NCBI GenBank assembly: GCA_014284505.1
Contig: JAAFYY010000001.1
Coordinates: 4,650,001-4,714,000 of the forward strand
Direction of reading: 5' to 3'
Length of the DNA: 64,000 nt
Source: Streptacidiphilus sp. 4-A2
GTDB lineage: Bacteria; Actinomycetota; Actinomycetes; Streptomycetales; Streptomycetaceae
The position numbers were made by a program, and so were the translations under genes. Positions 19,572-28,427 of the stretch are shown piece after piece. Each line of letters opens with the position of its first letter. Positions within the stretch are counted from its first letter, which is position 1. The notes below the pieces were generated by a model. It saw only the letters and a list, made by a program, of their open reading frames with translations, was not told the origin of the DNA and made no database searches.

Positions 19572-20784
19572 ACGCGGACAGGCCGGTGCCGATGGTGCGG
19601 CGCAGCGCGGTGTCCACCGCCTGCTGCTGCCCGCCCGCGCCGCCGGTCGCGGCGACCGCCCGGTAGAAGGCGACCAGCGCGGACTGACCGTGCCGCAGCA
19701 CCATGCTGCGGCAGGCGAACCAGGCCTGCTCGTAGCTCTGCGGCAGATCCGGAGCGGAGCCGTCGAAGGCGCTGTCGGCGGGCAGCACCGCCGGGATCCG
19801 CCCGGCGGCGATGTCGGCGGCCAGCTCCGGGCAGATCTGCCCGGGGGTCAGTCCGCTGTTCAGGTAGCCGGTCCAGTTGGCGGCGCCTTCGGCCAGCCAC
19901 CGCGGGTCCACTGGTCGGTGATGGCGCGGGTGGCCACATGCGTTGTCTCATGGGTGCTGACCACCTGCCGGCCGAAGGCGCTGAGCTCGGCCCAGACCGG
20001 CGGGTTGACGGTGATCCGCTCGGTGCGGCGGGCCTCGGCCGCGCCCAGCTCGCCGGAGGTGACCGCGGCGATCGAGCCGAACCCGGCCGGGTCCATCCCC
20101 AGCAGCCCGGCGAACTGGTCGGTGGTCGACGGCACCAGCAGCACCGTCCGCTGCCCCCAGCCGTCGCCCCAGACCGCGCTGACCGCCGGGACCGCCCGGT
20201 CCGCCTCCTGCGCATAGGGCCGCAGCGCCGGGCCCCGGCCGAGGCCGAGCACCAGGCAGTAGCGGCCGCGGACGGCGGTGACCGGCCCGAAGTCCCACAG
20301 CTCGGTGTCGCCGGGGTGGTCGTCGGCGGCGGAGAGGTACCAGTCGCCGCCGGAGCGGCTGAAGGTCAGGTACTGCGTCGCGGTGACCGGTTCACTGTCG
20401 AACCCGGCCAGCTGGTAGGAGAGCTGGACCTCGGTGGCGAGCCGCTGCTCGGCGCCGGAGGTCAGCTGCTCCGGCAGCGGGTAGGCGTTCACCGCCTGTA
20501 GCCGGTACTCCCAGGAGCCCAGCGGCAGTTGTGCCAGGTCGGCCAGCCAGCCGGCCTGCTGGGTCCGCAGCCCGGTGGCGCCCGGCAGTACCGTCGCCAG
20601 CAGCGCGGCCCGGTCCCGGTGCAGCACCGCCGCCGCCCGCCGGTCCAGCACCGCCTGGACCGCGGTGGCCGCGCTCCCGCCACCACCGCCCCCCCGCCGC
20701 CCCCGCCGCCGCGGCACAGCCGGCGGCGCCGAGCAGCAGCCCCGAGCCCGCCGCCAGCAGCAGCCCGCGCCTGGGTATCGGCAT
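19528..20784 (-). CDS. Lipoprotein with HExxH metallopeptidase-like domain
   Basis: About 418 residues. Starts MPIPRRGLLLAAGSGLL with a lipobox LGAAGC, so it is predicted to be lipid-anchored; two arginines precede the hydrophobic segment. A long NTF2-like region is followed by VVSTHETTHVATR (HExxH zinc motif) and WLAEGAANWTGYL, whose Glu could be the third ligand, as in gluzincins. Frame breaks in a G-run near 20697 and near 19912. ATG at 20784 overlaps the stop of the NlpC/P60 gene upstream (TGATG), so the pair is coupled. Catalytic activity is inferred only. Confidence 0.8.
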
Positions 20785-21844
20785 CAGATCCGGACCACTT
20801 CGGCGATCGGCATGTCGGTGGCGCGCTCGTAGCGCACCCGGGCGCCCGGGTAGGGGGCGTGGATGACCATCCCGTTGCCTGCGTACATCCCGACATGGTG
20901 CATATCGCCGAAGTAGATCACAAGATCCCCGGGCCGGGCGTCGCTCAGCGGGATCCGGCGTCCGGCGAACGCCTGCTCCTGCGAGGTGCGCGGCAGCGAC
21001 ACCCCGGCGTGCCGCCAGGCCCAGTACATCAGCCCGGAGCAGTCGAAGGCCCCGGCCCGGTCGCGCCGTAGACATAGGGCCGGCCGAGCACGCTGCGGGC
21101 GGCGGCCAGGGCGGCGGCGGCCCGGTCGTCGACCGGCCCCTGGTCGGGCGGCAGCACACCGGCCGCGGCCTGCGCCGCGAGCGAGGCCGCGCTGTCCTCG
21201 GCCTGCGCCAGCTGGTCGCGCTGCGAGCCCGAGAGCGTGGCCAGCAGCGCCTGGGCCCGGCCGATGCGGTGCTGCACCTCGGCCTTGCTGCCCGCGATCA
21301 CCTGCCGGACCCGCTCCAGCTCGGCGAGCTGGGCGTCGGCCCGGCTCCGGTCCCGGGCCAGCTGCCGCTGCTCGGCCTCGATCGAGCCGAGCACGGTGGC
21401 CAGCGCACCGTCGGCCTCGGCCATGGCGGTGGCCTGCTCCAGATAGCGCTGCGGATCGGCGCTGAAGACCAATTGCACCAACGGGTCCATCCCGCCGCCC
21501 TGGCGGTACTGGGTCTCCGCCATCGCGCCCAGGCCCTGGTTCAGGTCGTCGACCTGCTGCCGCTCCGCCGCGATCCGCCGCTGGAGCAGCGCGGACTCCC
21601 GCTGGAGCGCCCGCTCCTGCTCGACCGCCCCGTCGTAGCGCTGCCCGGCCACCTCGGCCTGCCCGTACAGGTCCTGGACCTGCTGCCGCACCCCGCCGGG
21701 GGTGGTCGGCGCACCCGGGTCGGCGTGCGCGCTGCCCCCGGCCGTCAGCACGGTGGCGGTCACCGCCGCCAGCCCGGCCGCGGTGCGGGTGAGCGCGGCC
21801 ATGGGGCCCTGGCCCAGCGGTCGGGCACGTCTGTGGGACGCCAC
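20784..21844 (-). CDS. Secreted NlpC/P60 peptidoglycan endopeptidase with coiled coil (paralogue 1)
   Basis: About 353 residues. GTG start gives VASHRRARPLG and a signal peptide ending near GGSAHADPG. Residues about 40-230 are coiled coil (for example RESALLQRRIAAERQQVDDL). The C-terminal NlpC/P60 domain has the Cys in AFDCSGLMYWAWRHAG, His in MHHVGMYAGNG and the third residue in VIHAPYPG. Frame break near 21063, just before the catalytic Cys. It cleaves stem peptides in cell-wall remodelling by family analogy. It shares the N-terminal VASHRR start with the two following paralogues and is coupled to the HExxH lipoprotein. Confidence 0.9.
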
Positions 21845-22107
21845 GTGGGCGGACTCCGTTCGTCCGGTGCCGGGGCCGGGGAGCGCGACGCCGGCTGCGT
21901 CGGCGCGGACCTGGCTGCCCCCGGTGCCGCCCGGGGAGGGCGGTCGACGACGCGGAGGGCCGGTGGCAGACGTTAGCGATTCAGGAGCGATGAGTCCAAA
22001 CCACCACAAGAGCGAAAATATCGTCCCAACTCGTACAGTTCAGCGAACTGACGCCGGATCGGCGGACCGCACGGCAGGTGGGCGGCCGGTCGGCGGCCGG
22101 AACGGCG
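21845..22107. other. Upstream region of NlpC/P60 paralogue 1, no gene seen
   Basis: GC-rich up to about 21970, then AT-richer with GAAAATATCG at 22014-22023, likely the promoter region for the minus-strand NlpC/P60-metallopeptidase pair. A near-identical AAAATATCGC lies upstream of paralogue 2 (about 23600). I find no ydaO-type riboswitch here. Confidence 0.5.
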
Positions 22108-22139
22108 ACGGGCCCGGCCCCCGAGGGGACCGGGCCCGT
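22108..22139 (-). terminator. Terminator downstream of NlpC/P60 paralogue 2
   Basis: Perfect 10-bp arms ACGGGCCCGG (22108-22117) and CCGGGCCCGT (22130-22139), with further C/G pairing inside the loop. Located 62 bases past the stop of the minus-strand NlpC/P60 gene. No U-tract, as is usual in this GC range. Confidence 0.65.
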
Positions 22140-22200
22140 ACCGCCGTTCGGGTGGCGCCGCGGCGCGTCGGGCGCGCGGACACCTGGACGCCCGGAGCGG

Positions 22201-23307
22201 CTAGATGTGACGCATCGCGTAGATGGTGCCGATGGTGCTGAGCGACTCGAAGCGCACATTCGCGCCCGTGTGCGGCGCGTGCAGCACGACGCCGCCGCCG
22301 GCGTACATACCGACGTGCGTGTTGTCGTTGAAGAAGATCAGGTCGCCGATCCTGAGGTCGGCCACGCTGTCGACCGGGGTGCCCACGTTGATCTGGTCGT
22401 AGGTGGTGCGGCCGATGTTCATCCCCGCCTGCGCGTAGGCCCACATCATCAGCCCGGAGCAGTCGAACTCGTCGGGGCCGATGGAAGTCCAGTGGTAGGG
22501 ATCGCCGATCCGGGTCCTGGCGGCCGCGAAGGCCGCCATCTCGATCGAGTCGCCGTCCGTGCCGGGACCGGGCTGCACACCGCCCGGGTTGTAGCCGTTG
22601 CCGTCTCCGTCGCCGTTGCCGCCACCGCCGTTGCCGCCACCGTTGTCGCCACCGCCGCCGTTGCCCTTCACCCCGCTGTTCAGGGCCGCGTTGATGGCGG
22701 CGCGCTGGGCGGCGGTGAAGGAGTTCAGCTTGGCCTGGGCGGCGGCGAGCTTCTGCTGCATCTGCGCCTTGGCGGCGGAGAGCTGCCGGGTGTTCGCGTC
22801 CAGCGCCTTGAGCTCGCTCTCTGCCTGGGCCTTCTCGTGGTCCAGCACGGTCTGCTCGCCCTGGAGCGAAGTGAGCATCTCCGCCTGGCTCTTGTCGAGC
22901 TGAGCGGTCGCCGAGGCCTGTTGCAGGTAGTCCGTCGGGTTGGACGAGAGCATCAGCTGCACCGACGGGTCGATCGTCCCCATGCGGTACTGCGCGGCCG
23001 CGCTGGCCCCCAGCGTCGCCTCCTGCGCGTTGATCGCGGCCTGCTGCCGGGCGATCTCGTTCTCCAGGGTGGTGACCTGCTTCTGGAACTGCTGCTGCTG
23101 CTCCTGCGCGGCGTCGAACTTCTGCACAGCCGCGTCCGAGGCGGTGTTCAGCGCCTGCACCTGCGCCTCCAGCGAGGCGGTGGTGGGCTGCGGAGCGGCC
23201 TGCGCGGACTGCGCGTTGGCGGTGATGGCCACGGCGGTCGCGGCGGCAGCGGTCAGCACGGTGACCCGGGTACGACTGGGTGACTTGGGACGACGATGGG
23301 ACGCCAC
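22201..23307 (-). CDS. Secreted NlpC/P60 endopeptidase with coiled coil (paralogue 2), riboswitch-controlled
   Basis: Intact, 368 residues. Signal peptide VASHRRPKSPSRTRVTVLTA ending near AQSAQA, then coiled coil (residues about 40-210) and a Gly/Asn-rich linker (GNGGGGDNGGGNGGGGNGD). The C-terminal NlpC/P60 domain has DEFDCSGLMMWAYAQAG, THVGMYAGGG and VLHAPHTG. GTG start with GGAG ten bases upstream. A c-di-AMP riboswitch occupies the leader, so expression should respond to that nucleotide, as for other actinobacterial wall hydrolases and resuscitation factors. A strong terminator follows the gene. Confidence 0.95.
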   Translation of the reverse strand: MASHRRPKSPSRTRVTVLTAAAATAVAITANAQSAQAAPQPTTASLEAQVQALNTASDAAVQKFDAAQEQQQQFQKQVTTLENEIARQQAAINAQEATLGASAAAQYRMGTIDPSVQLMLSSNPTDYLQQASATAQLDKSQAEMLTSLQGEQTVLDHEKAQAESELKALDANTRQLSAAKAQMQQKLAAAQAKLNSFTAAQRAAINAALNSGVKGNGGGGDNGGGNGGGGNGDGDGNGYNPGGVQPGPGTDGDSIEMAAFAAARTRIGDPYHWTSIGPDEFDCSGLMMWAYAQAGMNIGRTTYDQINVGTPVDSVADLRIGDLIFFNDNTHVGMYAGGGVVLHAPHTGANVRFESLSTIGTIYAMRHI

Positions 23308-23326
23308 GAAGGCGAGCTCCTTCTTC

Positions 23327-23458
23327 CTACGTCCGCCTACCGGGTGAGCTGACGGGTTCGGGCTGGAAGATCGCCCTACGGCGCTTCACCGGTACGGACC
23401 GGCCTGGCGTCGATTCACCCCGAGGAACAAGTGGTTCCCCGGCTCCGATTTGTCGGCT
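23327..23458 (-). promoter_or_regulatory. c-di-AMP riboswitch (ydaO/yuaA type, RF00379)
   Basis: Read on the minus strand, the leader carries the ydaO landmarks in order: GGGGAACCAC (23440-23431), GGGGTGAATCG (23422-23412), GTAGGGCGA (23379-23371) and CCGAACCCGTCAGCTCACCC (23362-23343) followed by GGTAGGCGG, then GTAGGAAGAAGGAG running into the ribosome-binding site of the NlpC/P60 gene. In Streptomyces, riboswitches of this class sit before cell-wall hydrolase genes and switch expression off when c-di-AMP binds. Boundaries are approximate. Confidence 0.9.
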
Positions 23459-23593
23459 TCCCCTGTGGGCGGCAAGCGCCCGGCCACGCCTCGGACTCGG
23501 CGGAAACCCCCGCTGCCACCCTGGTGGGTGATCGACTGGGCGGCGGTTCGGAGATCGACACTAGTGACCCAACCGTGATCCGTTCAAATCATT

Positions 23594-23613
23594 GTCAGCA
23601 AAATATCGCTGAC
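23594..23613. promoter_or_regulatory. AT-rich dyad upstream of the riboswitch
   Basis: GTCAGCAAAATATCGCTGAC: 6-bp inverted arms GTCAGC/GCTGAC around an 8-base AT-rich centre, about 140 bases upstream of the riboswitch on the minus strand. Could be an operator or part of the promoter. The centre matches the AAAATATCG seen upstream of paralogue 1. Function inferred only. Confidence 0.4.
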
Positions 23614-23771
23614 GCTTCGACTTGCCGCTGATACCGCGACAGAACGGAGTGAGGAAGTGACCGTAAGGTGACGACATCGGCACTAAAACGGTCAGATCGC
23701 CATGGCCATCGGGACTGGTGTGGTAACAGTCACATCACGGGACGGACACCGCGCGATGACCGCCGAAAAGG

Positions 23772-23792
23772 CCGGGCCGACGAGCGGCCCGG
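23772..23792 (-). terminator. Terminator downstream of NlpC/P60 paralogue 3
   Basis: CCGGGCCG (23772-23779) pairs with CGGCCCGG (23785-23792) around a 5-base loop, just past the stop codon of the minus-strand gene at 23799. Confidence 0.6.
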
Positions 23793-23798
23793 GAGGCG

Positions 23799-24867
23799 TC
23801 ACACCCGGCGGACCGCCACCACCCCGCCGAAGTCGGTGATCGGCATGATGGACACGGTGTAACCGTACTCCGGGGCGTTGAGCAGCATGCCGTTGCCCGC
23901 GTAGAGGCCCACGTGCGCGCCGTCCTCCAGCACCACGATGTCGCCGATCTGGATGTCCGAGGCGCTGACGTAGCTGCCTTCGCTCTCGTCCGCGTAGGAG
24001 GAGTGCGGCAGGCTGATGCCGGCGTGGGCGTAGGCCCACATCACCAGACCGGAGCAGTCGAAGGCGTCGGGGCCGGCCCCGGCCCACTGGTACGGCGCGA
24101 TGCCGACCTTGCTGAGCGCCGCGTTCATCGCGGTCCGCGCCTCGGAGGGAGATGCTGCTGGCGTTCATCAGCGCTTCGACCTGGGCCACGGTCATGGTGC
24201 TGGCGTTGGTGTCGCCGCCGATCCCGCCATAGCCGCCACCACCCCCGCCGCCGTTGATCTGGGCCTGCTGGACCGGGGTCAGCGCCTCCATGATCGACTG
24301 GGCCTGCTTCAGCTGCGCCAGCGCCGTGCTCTTGTTCTGCTGCATCTGCTTCAACAGCGCCTGCTCGGAGGCGAGTTCCTGGCTGGCCTCGGCCTTCTGC
24401 CGGTCCAGCAGCTGCTGCTGGGCCTCGATGTCGGAGAAGACCGCTTCCTGACTGGAGTCCAACTCGCCCTGGAGCGAGGCCTGCTGGAGAAAGCCGGTCG
24501 GATTGGAGGAGAGCATCATCTGCACCGAGGCGTCCACCTGGCCGGTGCGGTACTGGGCGGCCGCCTCGGCGCCCAGGGTCGACTCCTCCTGGTTGACCGT
24601 GCCCTGCTCGCGGGCTATCTCGTCCTGGAGCATCGAGACCCGGCTCTGCAGCGCCTGCTCCTGGCTCTGCGCGTCGTCGTACTTCTGTCCTGCCGCGTCC
24701 GCCGCCGCCCGGTCGGTCGCCACGTCCTTGGTCGCCTGGCTGAGGGTCAGCTTGGGCGCCGCCTGAGCACCGGCCTGCGCGGAGAGCGCCACAGCGGTGG
24801 CAGCCGCCGCGGTGAGCACCGTCACGCGGGCGCGATTGGGTTGCTTGGGGCGGCGATGTGAGGCCAC
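23799..24867 (-). CDS. Secreted NlpC/P60 endopeptidase with coiled coil (paralogue 3)
   Basis: About 356 residues. Signal peptide VASHRRPKQPNRARVTVLTA, nearly the same as paralogue 2. Coiled-coil segment with many Gln/Glu (RVSMLQDEIAREQGTVNQEE), a Gly-rich linker INGGGGGGGYGG, and a C-terminal NlpC/P60 domain with DAFDCSGLVMWAYAHAG, AHVGLYAGNG and LLNAPEYG. In this paralogue the third active-site position is Asn (LLNAP) where the others have His (IHAP, LHAP). Frame break near 24140, before the catalytic domain. No riboswitch in its leader. Confidence 0.88.
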
Positions 24868-25148
24868 GAGGTCTCAGTTCCCTTCCGGCGACCGCCACTC
24901 GATCCACGTCCGCATCCCCCAATGCGACGCCCGGATCAGGGCGGGAACCCCCGCATCACCCGTCGGGCGATCGTCAGGACAGAGGTTCGAGAGGAGAGAC
25001 TAGTGAGATGGATATGAGTCTGTCGCCCTCCGGGCGAAACCCGTGTGCGTATGCGGGTAAATGTCCATCTTAGTAATCCGGTGAGCCGAGGTTTGAATCA
25101 CGCCGCCCGCGGTGCGCGGCCGGCCGCGAAAACGCCAGGTGCGGACCG
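24868..25148. other. Intergenic region upstream of NlpC/P60 paralogue 3, no gene seen
   Basis: About 280 bases. On the minus strand it contains TCACTAGT (25006-24999), also found upstream of the riboswitch of paralogue 2 (23567-23560). Likely holds the promoter. No riboswitch landmarks and no tRNA despite a GGTTTGAATC at about 25090. Confidence 0.4.
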
Positions 25149-26819
25149 TCAGGTGCGCACCAGCCGCCGGAGCAGCATGGTCGAGGGCACGGGCGCGCGC
25201 CTGCCTTGCGCACGCCGTCGGCCACCTCACGGTCCGTGGAGACCACCACCACCGGGCGCCCCTCCGGCTCGGCCCGCACCAGCCGCCGGATCAGCTCGTC
25301 CGCCGTCTCGCCGGAACGGCTGAACAACACCCGGACCCCGCGCGGCGGCGCCATCGGCACCGGCGCGTCCAGATCCTTGCCGTCGAAGACACAGGTGACC
25401 TCGGCCCCGCTGTGCCGGGCCAGCAGCGAGAGGCCGTTCAGCAGCCGGGCACGCTGCTTCTCCAGCGGCAGCGTCGGATAGCCGGTCTTGGTCACGTTGT
25501 AGCCGTCCACCAGCAGATGCGCCATCGGCAGGTGCAGCAGCTGGTCCAGCAGCTCCGGGTCGTCCGCGTCCAGCGCCCGCCGGGCCACGTCGTGCGGCGA
25601 GGCCGTGGTCGGCGCGACCGCCTCCACCGAGTCCGCCGGACGGCCGGACAGCGGCGCCAGGCCCAGCTCCCGCTGGAGCCCCTGGGCGCCCTGGAGCACC
25701 ACGTCCAGCAGCAGCCGCAGCCGCATGTCCTCGGCGCTGCGCCCCTCGCGGGTGGTCCGCTTGGCCGACTCCAGGGCCGACTCGGTCTCGGTCAGCCGGT
25801 GCTTGAGCCGGCGCACCTCGCTGTCCACCGCACCGCGCTCGGCCGCACCGGTGGACCGCAGCGCCTCCAGCTCGGCCAGCGCCTTGCGGGTGGCCGCCTC
25901 GGCCCGCTTGGTGTCCGCCTCCAGGCTGCGCAGCCTGCGCCGCAGCGAGTCGGCCTCCCTGCGGGCAGCCTCCAGCTCGGCGCGGGCCCGCTCACTGTCG
26001 GAGCGGGCGGTCTCCCGCAGCGCCGCCAGCTCCACCTGGAGCTTCTCCATCAGCCGCGCGGACTCGGCGACCGCGCCCTCCGACTCGGCGCGCTCCACCT
26101 CCTCCCCGCGTCGCCGACCAGCTTGCTCCAGCCGGGCGGGCGCAGCAGATAGGCCACGGCCGCCACATCCAGCGGATCCACCGCGGCCGGGAGCACCCCG
26201 ACTCCAGCACGCTGACCAGATCCGGCTGCCCCTGGCGGACCCGGTCCGCTATCCGCAGCCGGAACAGCTGGTCCGCCTCCAGGGCGGCGGCGATGGCGGT
26301 GGCCCCGCGCCGGGCCCGCTGGACCGGGGTGAACTTGGCGTAGGGGCGCAGCCGGGCGGGCAGCTCCGCGAGCGGGACGCTGGCCAGGGCGTCGGCGGCG
26401 ATGCCGACCACCCGACGGCGCACCCCTTCGGGCAGCGGCCGGTCCAGCTGCTCCTCGGGCTCGTCGGACGGCTCGTCGGACGGCTCGTCGGACGGCTCGT
26501 CGGCCAGCTCGTGGGCCTGTTCTTCGGCCTGCTCGTCGGCCGCGGCGTCCGCGCCGGACGGGTCAGCGTCCGCGCCGGCAGGGCCGTCGGACGGCTCGGC
26601 GTCGGCCTCCGGCTGCTGCGGGGCGGCGTCGGGCGCGGGCTCCCCCGGCTCGGCGGGCTCCACCGGCTCCGCGCCGGGCAGCGGATGCGCGTCGGCGGCA
26701 GGCGCGGGCACGGCAGGGACCGGTACCGCGTCGTCGGGACCCGCAGGGCCCGCGGCGGCGTCCGCCCTGTCTTTCTCCACCACGTCCTGTCTCCGATCCG
26801 GTCCCCGGTCAGCGTTCAC
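25149..26819 (-). CDS. NYN (YacP-like) domain protein with coiled coil and acidic N-terminus
   Basis: About 556 residues as reconstructed. Residues 1-110 are acidic and disordered (Pro/Ala/Glu/Asp, with four DEPS-type repeats). A conserved helical region follows (PEGVRRRVVGIAADALASVP, LRPYAKFTPVQRARRG), then a long coiled coil (RARAELEAARREADSLRRRL) and a C-terminal NYN/PIN-like nuclease domain with HLLVDGYNVTKTGYP, VTCVFDGKDLD and VVVVSTDREVADGVRKAGA. Frame breaks near 26200 and 25190; after the latter the C-terminus reads STMLLRRLVRT. The domain suggests a metal-dependent RNase that acts on RNA. No partner is known. Confidence 0.85.
26458..26505. repeat. Four 12-base tandem repeats in the NYN-domain gene
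   Basis: Units of GGCTCGTCGGAC (last one ends GGCC), in frame, coding DEPS repeats on the minus strand within the disordered acidic N-terminus. Confidence 0.85.
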
Positions 26820-26882
26820 CAGGTGACCATTCTCGCCCGTCCGCCCCCCTAGTCGTCACTGCGCCACAGCCCGAAGCCGGAG

Positions 26883-27179
26883 CTAGACGTCCGACCGGTC
26901 CGTCGGCGCCGCCGCCTGGGCGGCTGCCTGGGCCGCCGCCTCGGCCTCCGCGCCGGGCCGGTCCACCAGCTCGACCTGGTCCACCGCGCCGCACCAGCGA
27001 CAGGTCACCGCCTCGATGGTCTCGCTCAGCACCTGGCGCTCCTCGACCCGGGGCTCCCCCGCCAGGTCCAGGTGGACGAACTCGATCGCCCGGGAGGAGC
27101 GGGTGACGTCGAAGCGCGTCAGGTTGCCGCACAGGGTGCAGCGCCAGCGGGTCCCCTCGGTGGGCAGGGGGACTGTCAT
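26883..27179 (-). CDS. Small zinc-ribbon protein
   Basis: Intact, 98 residues. Two CxxC pairs, CTLCGN near residue 14 and CRWCGAVD near residue 60, form a likely zinc ribbon. The C-terminus is an Ala/Gln helix-like tail (AEAAAQAAAQAAAPTD). No catalytic motif. Same strand as the NYN-domain gene, 63 bases upstream of it, so the two may be co-transcribed. Function unknown. Confidence 0.75.
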   Translation of the reverse strand: MTVPLPTEGTRWRCTLCGNLTRFDVTRSSRAIEFVHLDLAGEPRVEERQVLSETIEAVTCRWCGAVDQVELVDRPGAEAEAAAQAAAQAAAPTDRSDV

Positions 27180-27303
27180 GTCGGCGTCCTCTCGGTTCGG
27201 CTGAGTGCCCGGTCACCCCGGGCGCGGCTCACCGAGCACCTTATGGCCTACCCGGTGCCCCCGGGGGCCGTCCCCCACACGTCCCAGCCCAGCGATGTCG
27301 TTT

Positions 27304-27315
27304 TTGTCCGGACAA
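27304..27315. promoter_or_regulatory. 12-base perfect palindrome before the rhomboid gene
   Basis: TTGTCCGGACAA, directly followed by GGAA and the rhomboid ATG at 27330. Its position in the 5' leader, next to the ribosome-binding site, would suit an operator. No regulator is identified. Confidence 0.45.
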
Positions 27316-27329
27316 GGAATGCTTGGTAC

Positions 27330-28094
27330 ATGGTGACCCCGGTACGCGCCGCCAGCATGCTCCGCCTTCTGCCCGTGGTGACCTGTCTGCTGATCGCCCT
27401 GAACACCGCGGTCTTCCTGGTCGGTCCCGCCTCCGGCCTCGACCCGCTGTACGGCAGCGGGGCGCACCGGGCCGCCGCCGAGCAGGCGTACTTCCTGCAC
27501 TGGGGGGTGGTCCCGCAGGAGCTGCTGGACAACCGGGCCGGGCCGGGCGAGTTCCCCGGGGTGCCCGCGCTGTCGGTGCTGACCGCCATGTTCGTGCACG
27601 CCGGCTGGCCGCATCTGCTGGGGAACATGGTGTTCCTCTATGTCTTCGGCGCGATGGTGGAGGAGCGGCTGGGACGACTGCCCTTCCTCCTCTTCTATGT
27701 GGCCGTCGGCTACCTGGCCACCTACGGCTACGCCCTGGTCGAGCTGCGCGGCGCCAGCGGCGGGCAGGCGCTGGTGGGGGCTTCGGGGGCGATCGCCGGG
27801 GTGCTCGGGGCGTTTCTGCGGCTGTACCCGCGGGCCCGGGTGACCAGCGTGGTGCCGACGCTGCTGTTCCTGCCGCTGCGCTTCCCGGCCTGGGTGGTGC
27901 TCGGCCTGTGGTTCGTGATCCAGGGGGTGTCGGTGCGGGACACCTCCGCCGCCGCGCCGGACGTGGCCTACGCGGCCCACCTGATCGGCTTTGCCGGAGG
28001 CTTCCTGTTCGCCTGGCTGCTCTACTGCCGCGGACGCGGGCGAGGCTACGCTGGCCCGAGCGTCCGACCACCCTCCCAGGAGACTTCCCAGTGA
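27330..28094 (+). CDS. Rhomboid family intramembrane serine protease
   Basis: Intact, 254 residues from ATG at 27330 (MVTPVRAASMLRLLPVVT). Six hydrophobic segments. The catalytic Ser lies in LVGASGAIAGVLGAF, the His in AYAAHLIGFAGG, and the His/Asn oxyanion motif is HLLGNMVFLYVFG. Cleaves transmembrane substrates within the bilayer; substrates unknown. Its TGA overlaps the GTG of the next gene (GTGA), so the small RAM-domain protein is translationally coupled. Confidence 0.92.
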   Translation: MVTPVRAASMLRLLPVVTCLLIALNTAVFLVGPASGLDPLYGSGAHRAAAEQAYFLHWGVVPQELLDNRAGPGEFPGVPALSVLTAMFVHAGWPHLLGNMVFLYVFGAMVEERLGRLPFLLFYVAVGYLATYGYALVELRGASGGQALVGASGAIAGVLGAFLRLYPRARVTSVVPTLLFLPLRFPAWVVLGLWFVIQGVSVRDTSAAAPDVAYAAHLIGFAGGFLFAWLLYCRGRGRGYAGPSVRPPSQETSQ

Positions 28095-28372
28095 TCACCG
28101 CGATCGTCCTCATCAAGACCAGCGTCGACCGGATCCCCGAGATCGCCGAGACGATCGCCGCGCTGGACGGCGTCAGCGAGGTCTACTCGGTCACCGGCAC
28201 CTACGACCTGGTGGCACTGGTCCGGGTGCGGGCCCACGAGGACCTGGCCGAGGTCATCCCCGGCCAGGTCAACAAGGTGCCCGGGGTGCTCAGCACGGAG
28301 ACCCACATCGCCTTCCGCACCTACTCCCGGCACGACCTGGACGCCGCCTTCGCCATCGGCCTGGACCAATAG
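28091..28372 (+). CDS. Stand-alone Lrp/AsnC ligand-binding (RAM) domain protein
   Basis: Intact, 93 residues: VITAIVLIKTSVDRIPEIAE, VSEVYSVTGTYDLVALVRV and LSTETHIAFRTYSRHDLD. This is only the alpha/beta effector-binding domain of Lrp regulators; there is no DNA-binding HTH. Such proteins oligomerise and bind amino acids and may modulate full-length Lrp proteins. Overlaps the rhomboid gene by four bases. Confidence 0.88.
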   Translation: MITAIVLIKTSVDRIPEIAETIAALDGVSEVYSVTGTYDLVALVRVRAHEDLAEVIPGQVNKVPGVLSTETHIAFRTYSRHDLDAAFAIGLDQ

Positions 28373-28427
28373 CACCGGACGAACAGCCCGGAGAACAGCC
28401 CAGGCGAACCGCCCCGGCCCCCCGGGC

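Noticed and set aside
25075..25100. GGTTTGAATC resembling a tRNA T-loop
   Set aside because: No matching acceptor, D or anticodon stems around it on either strand.
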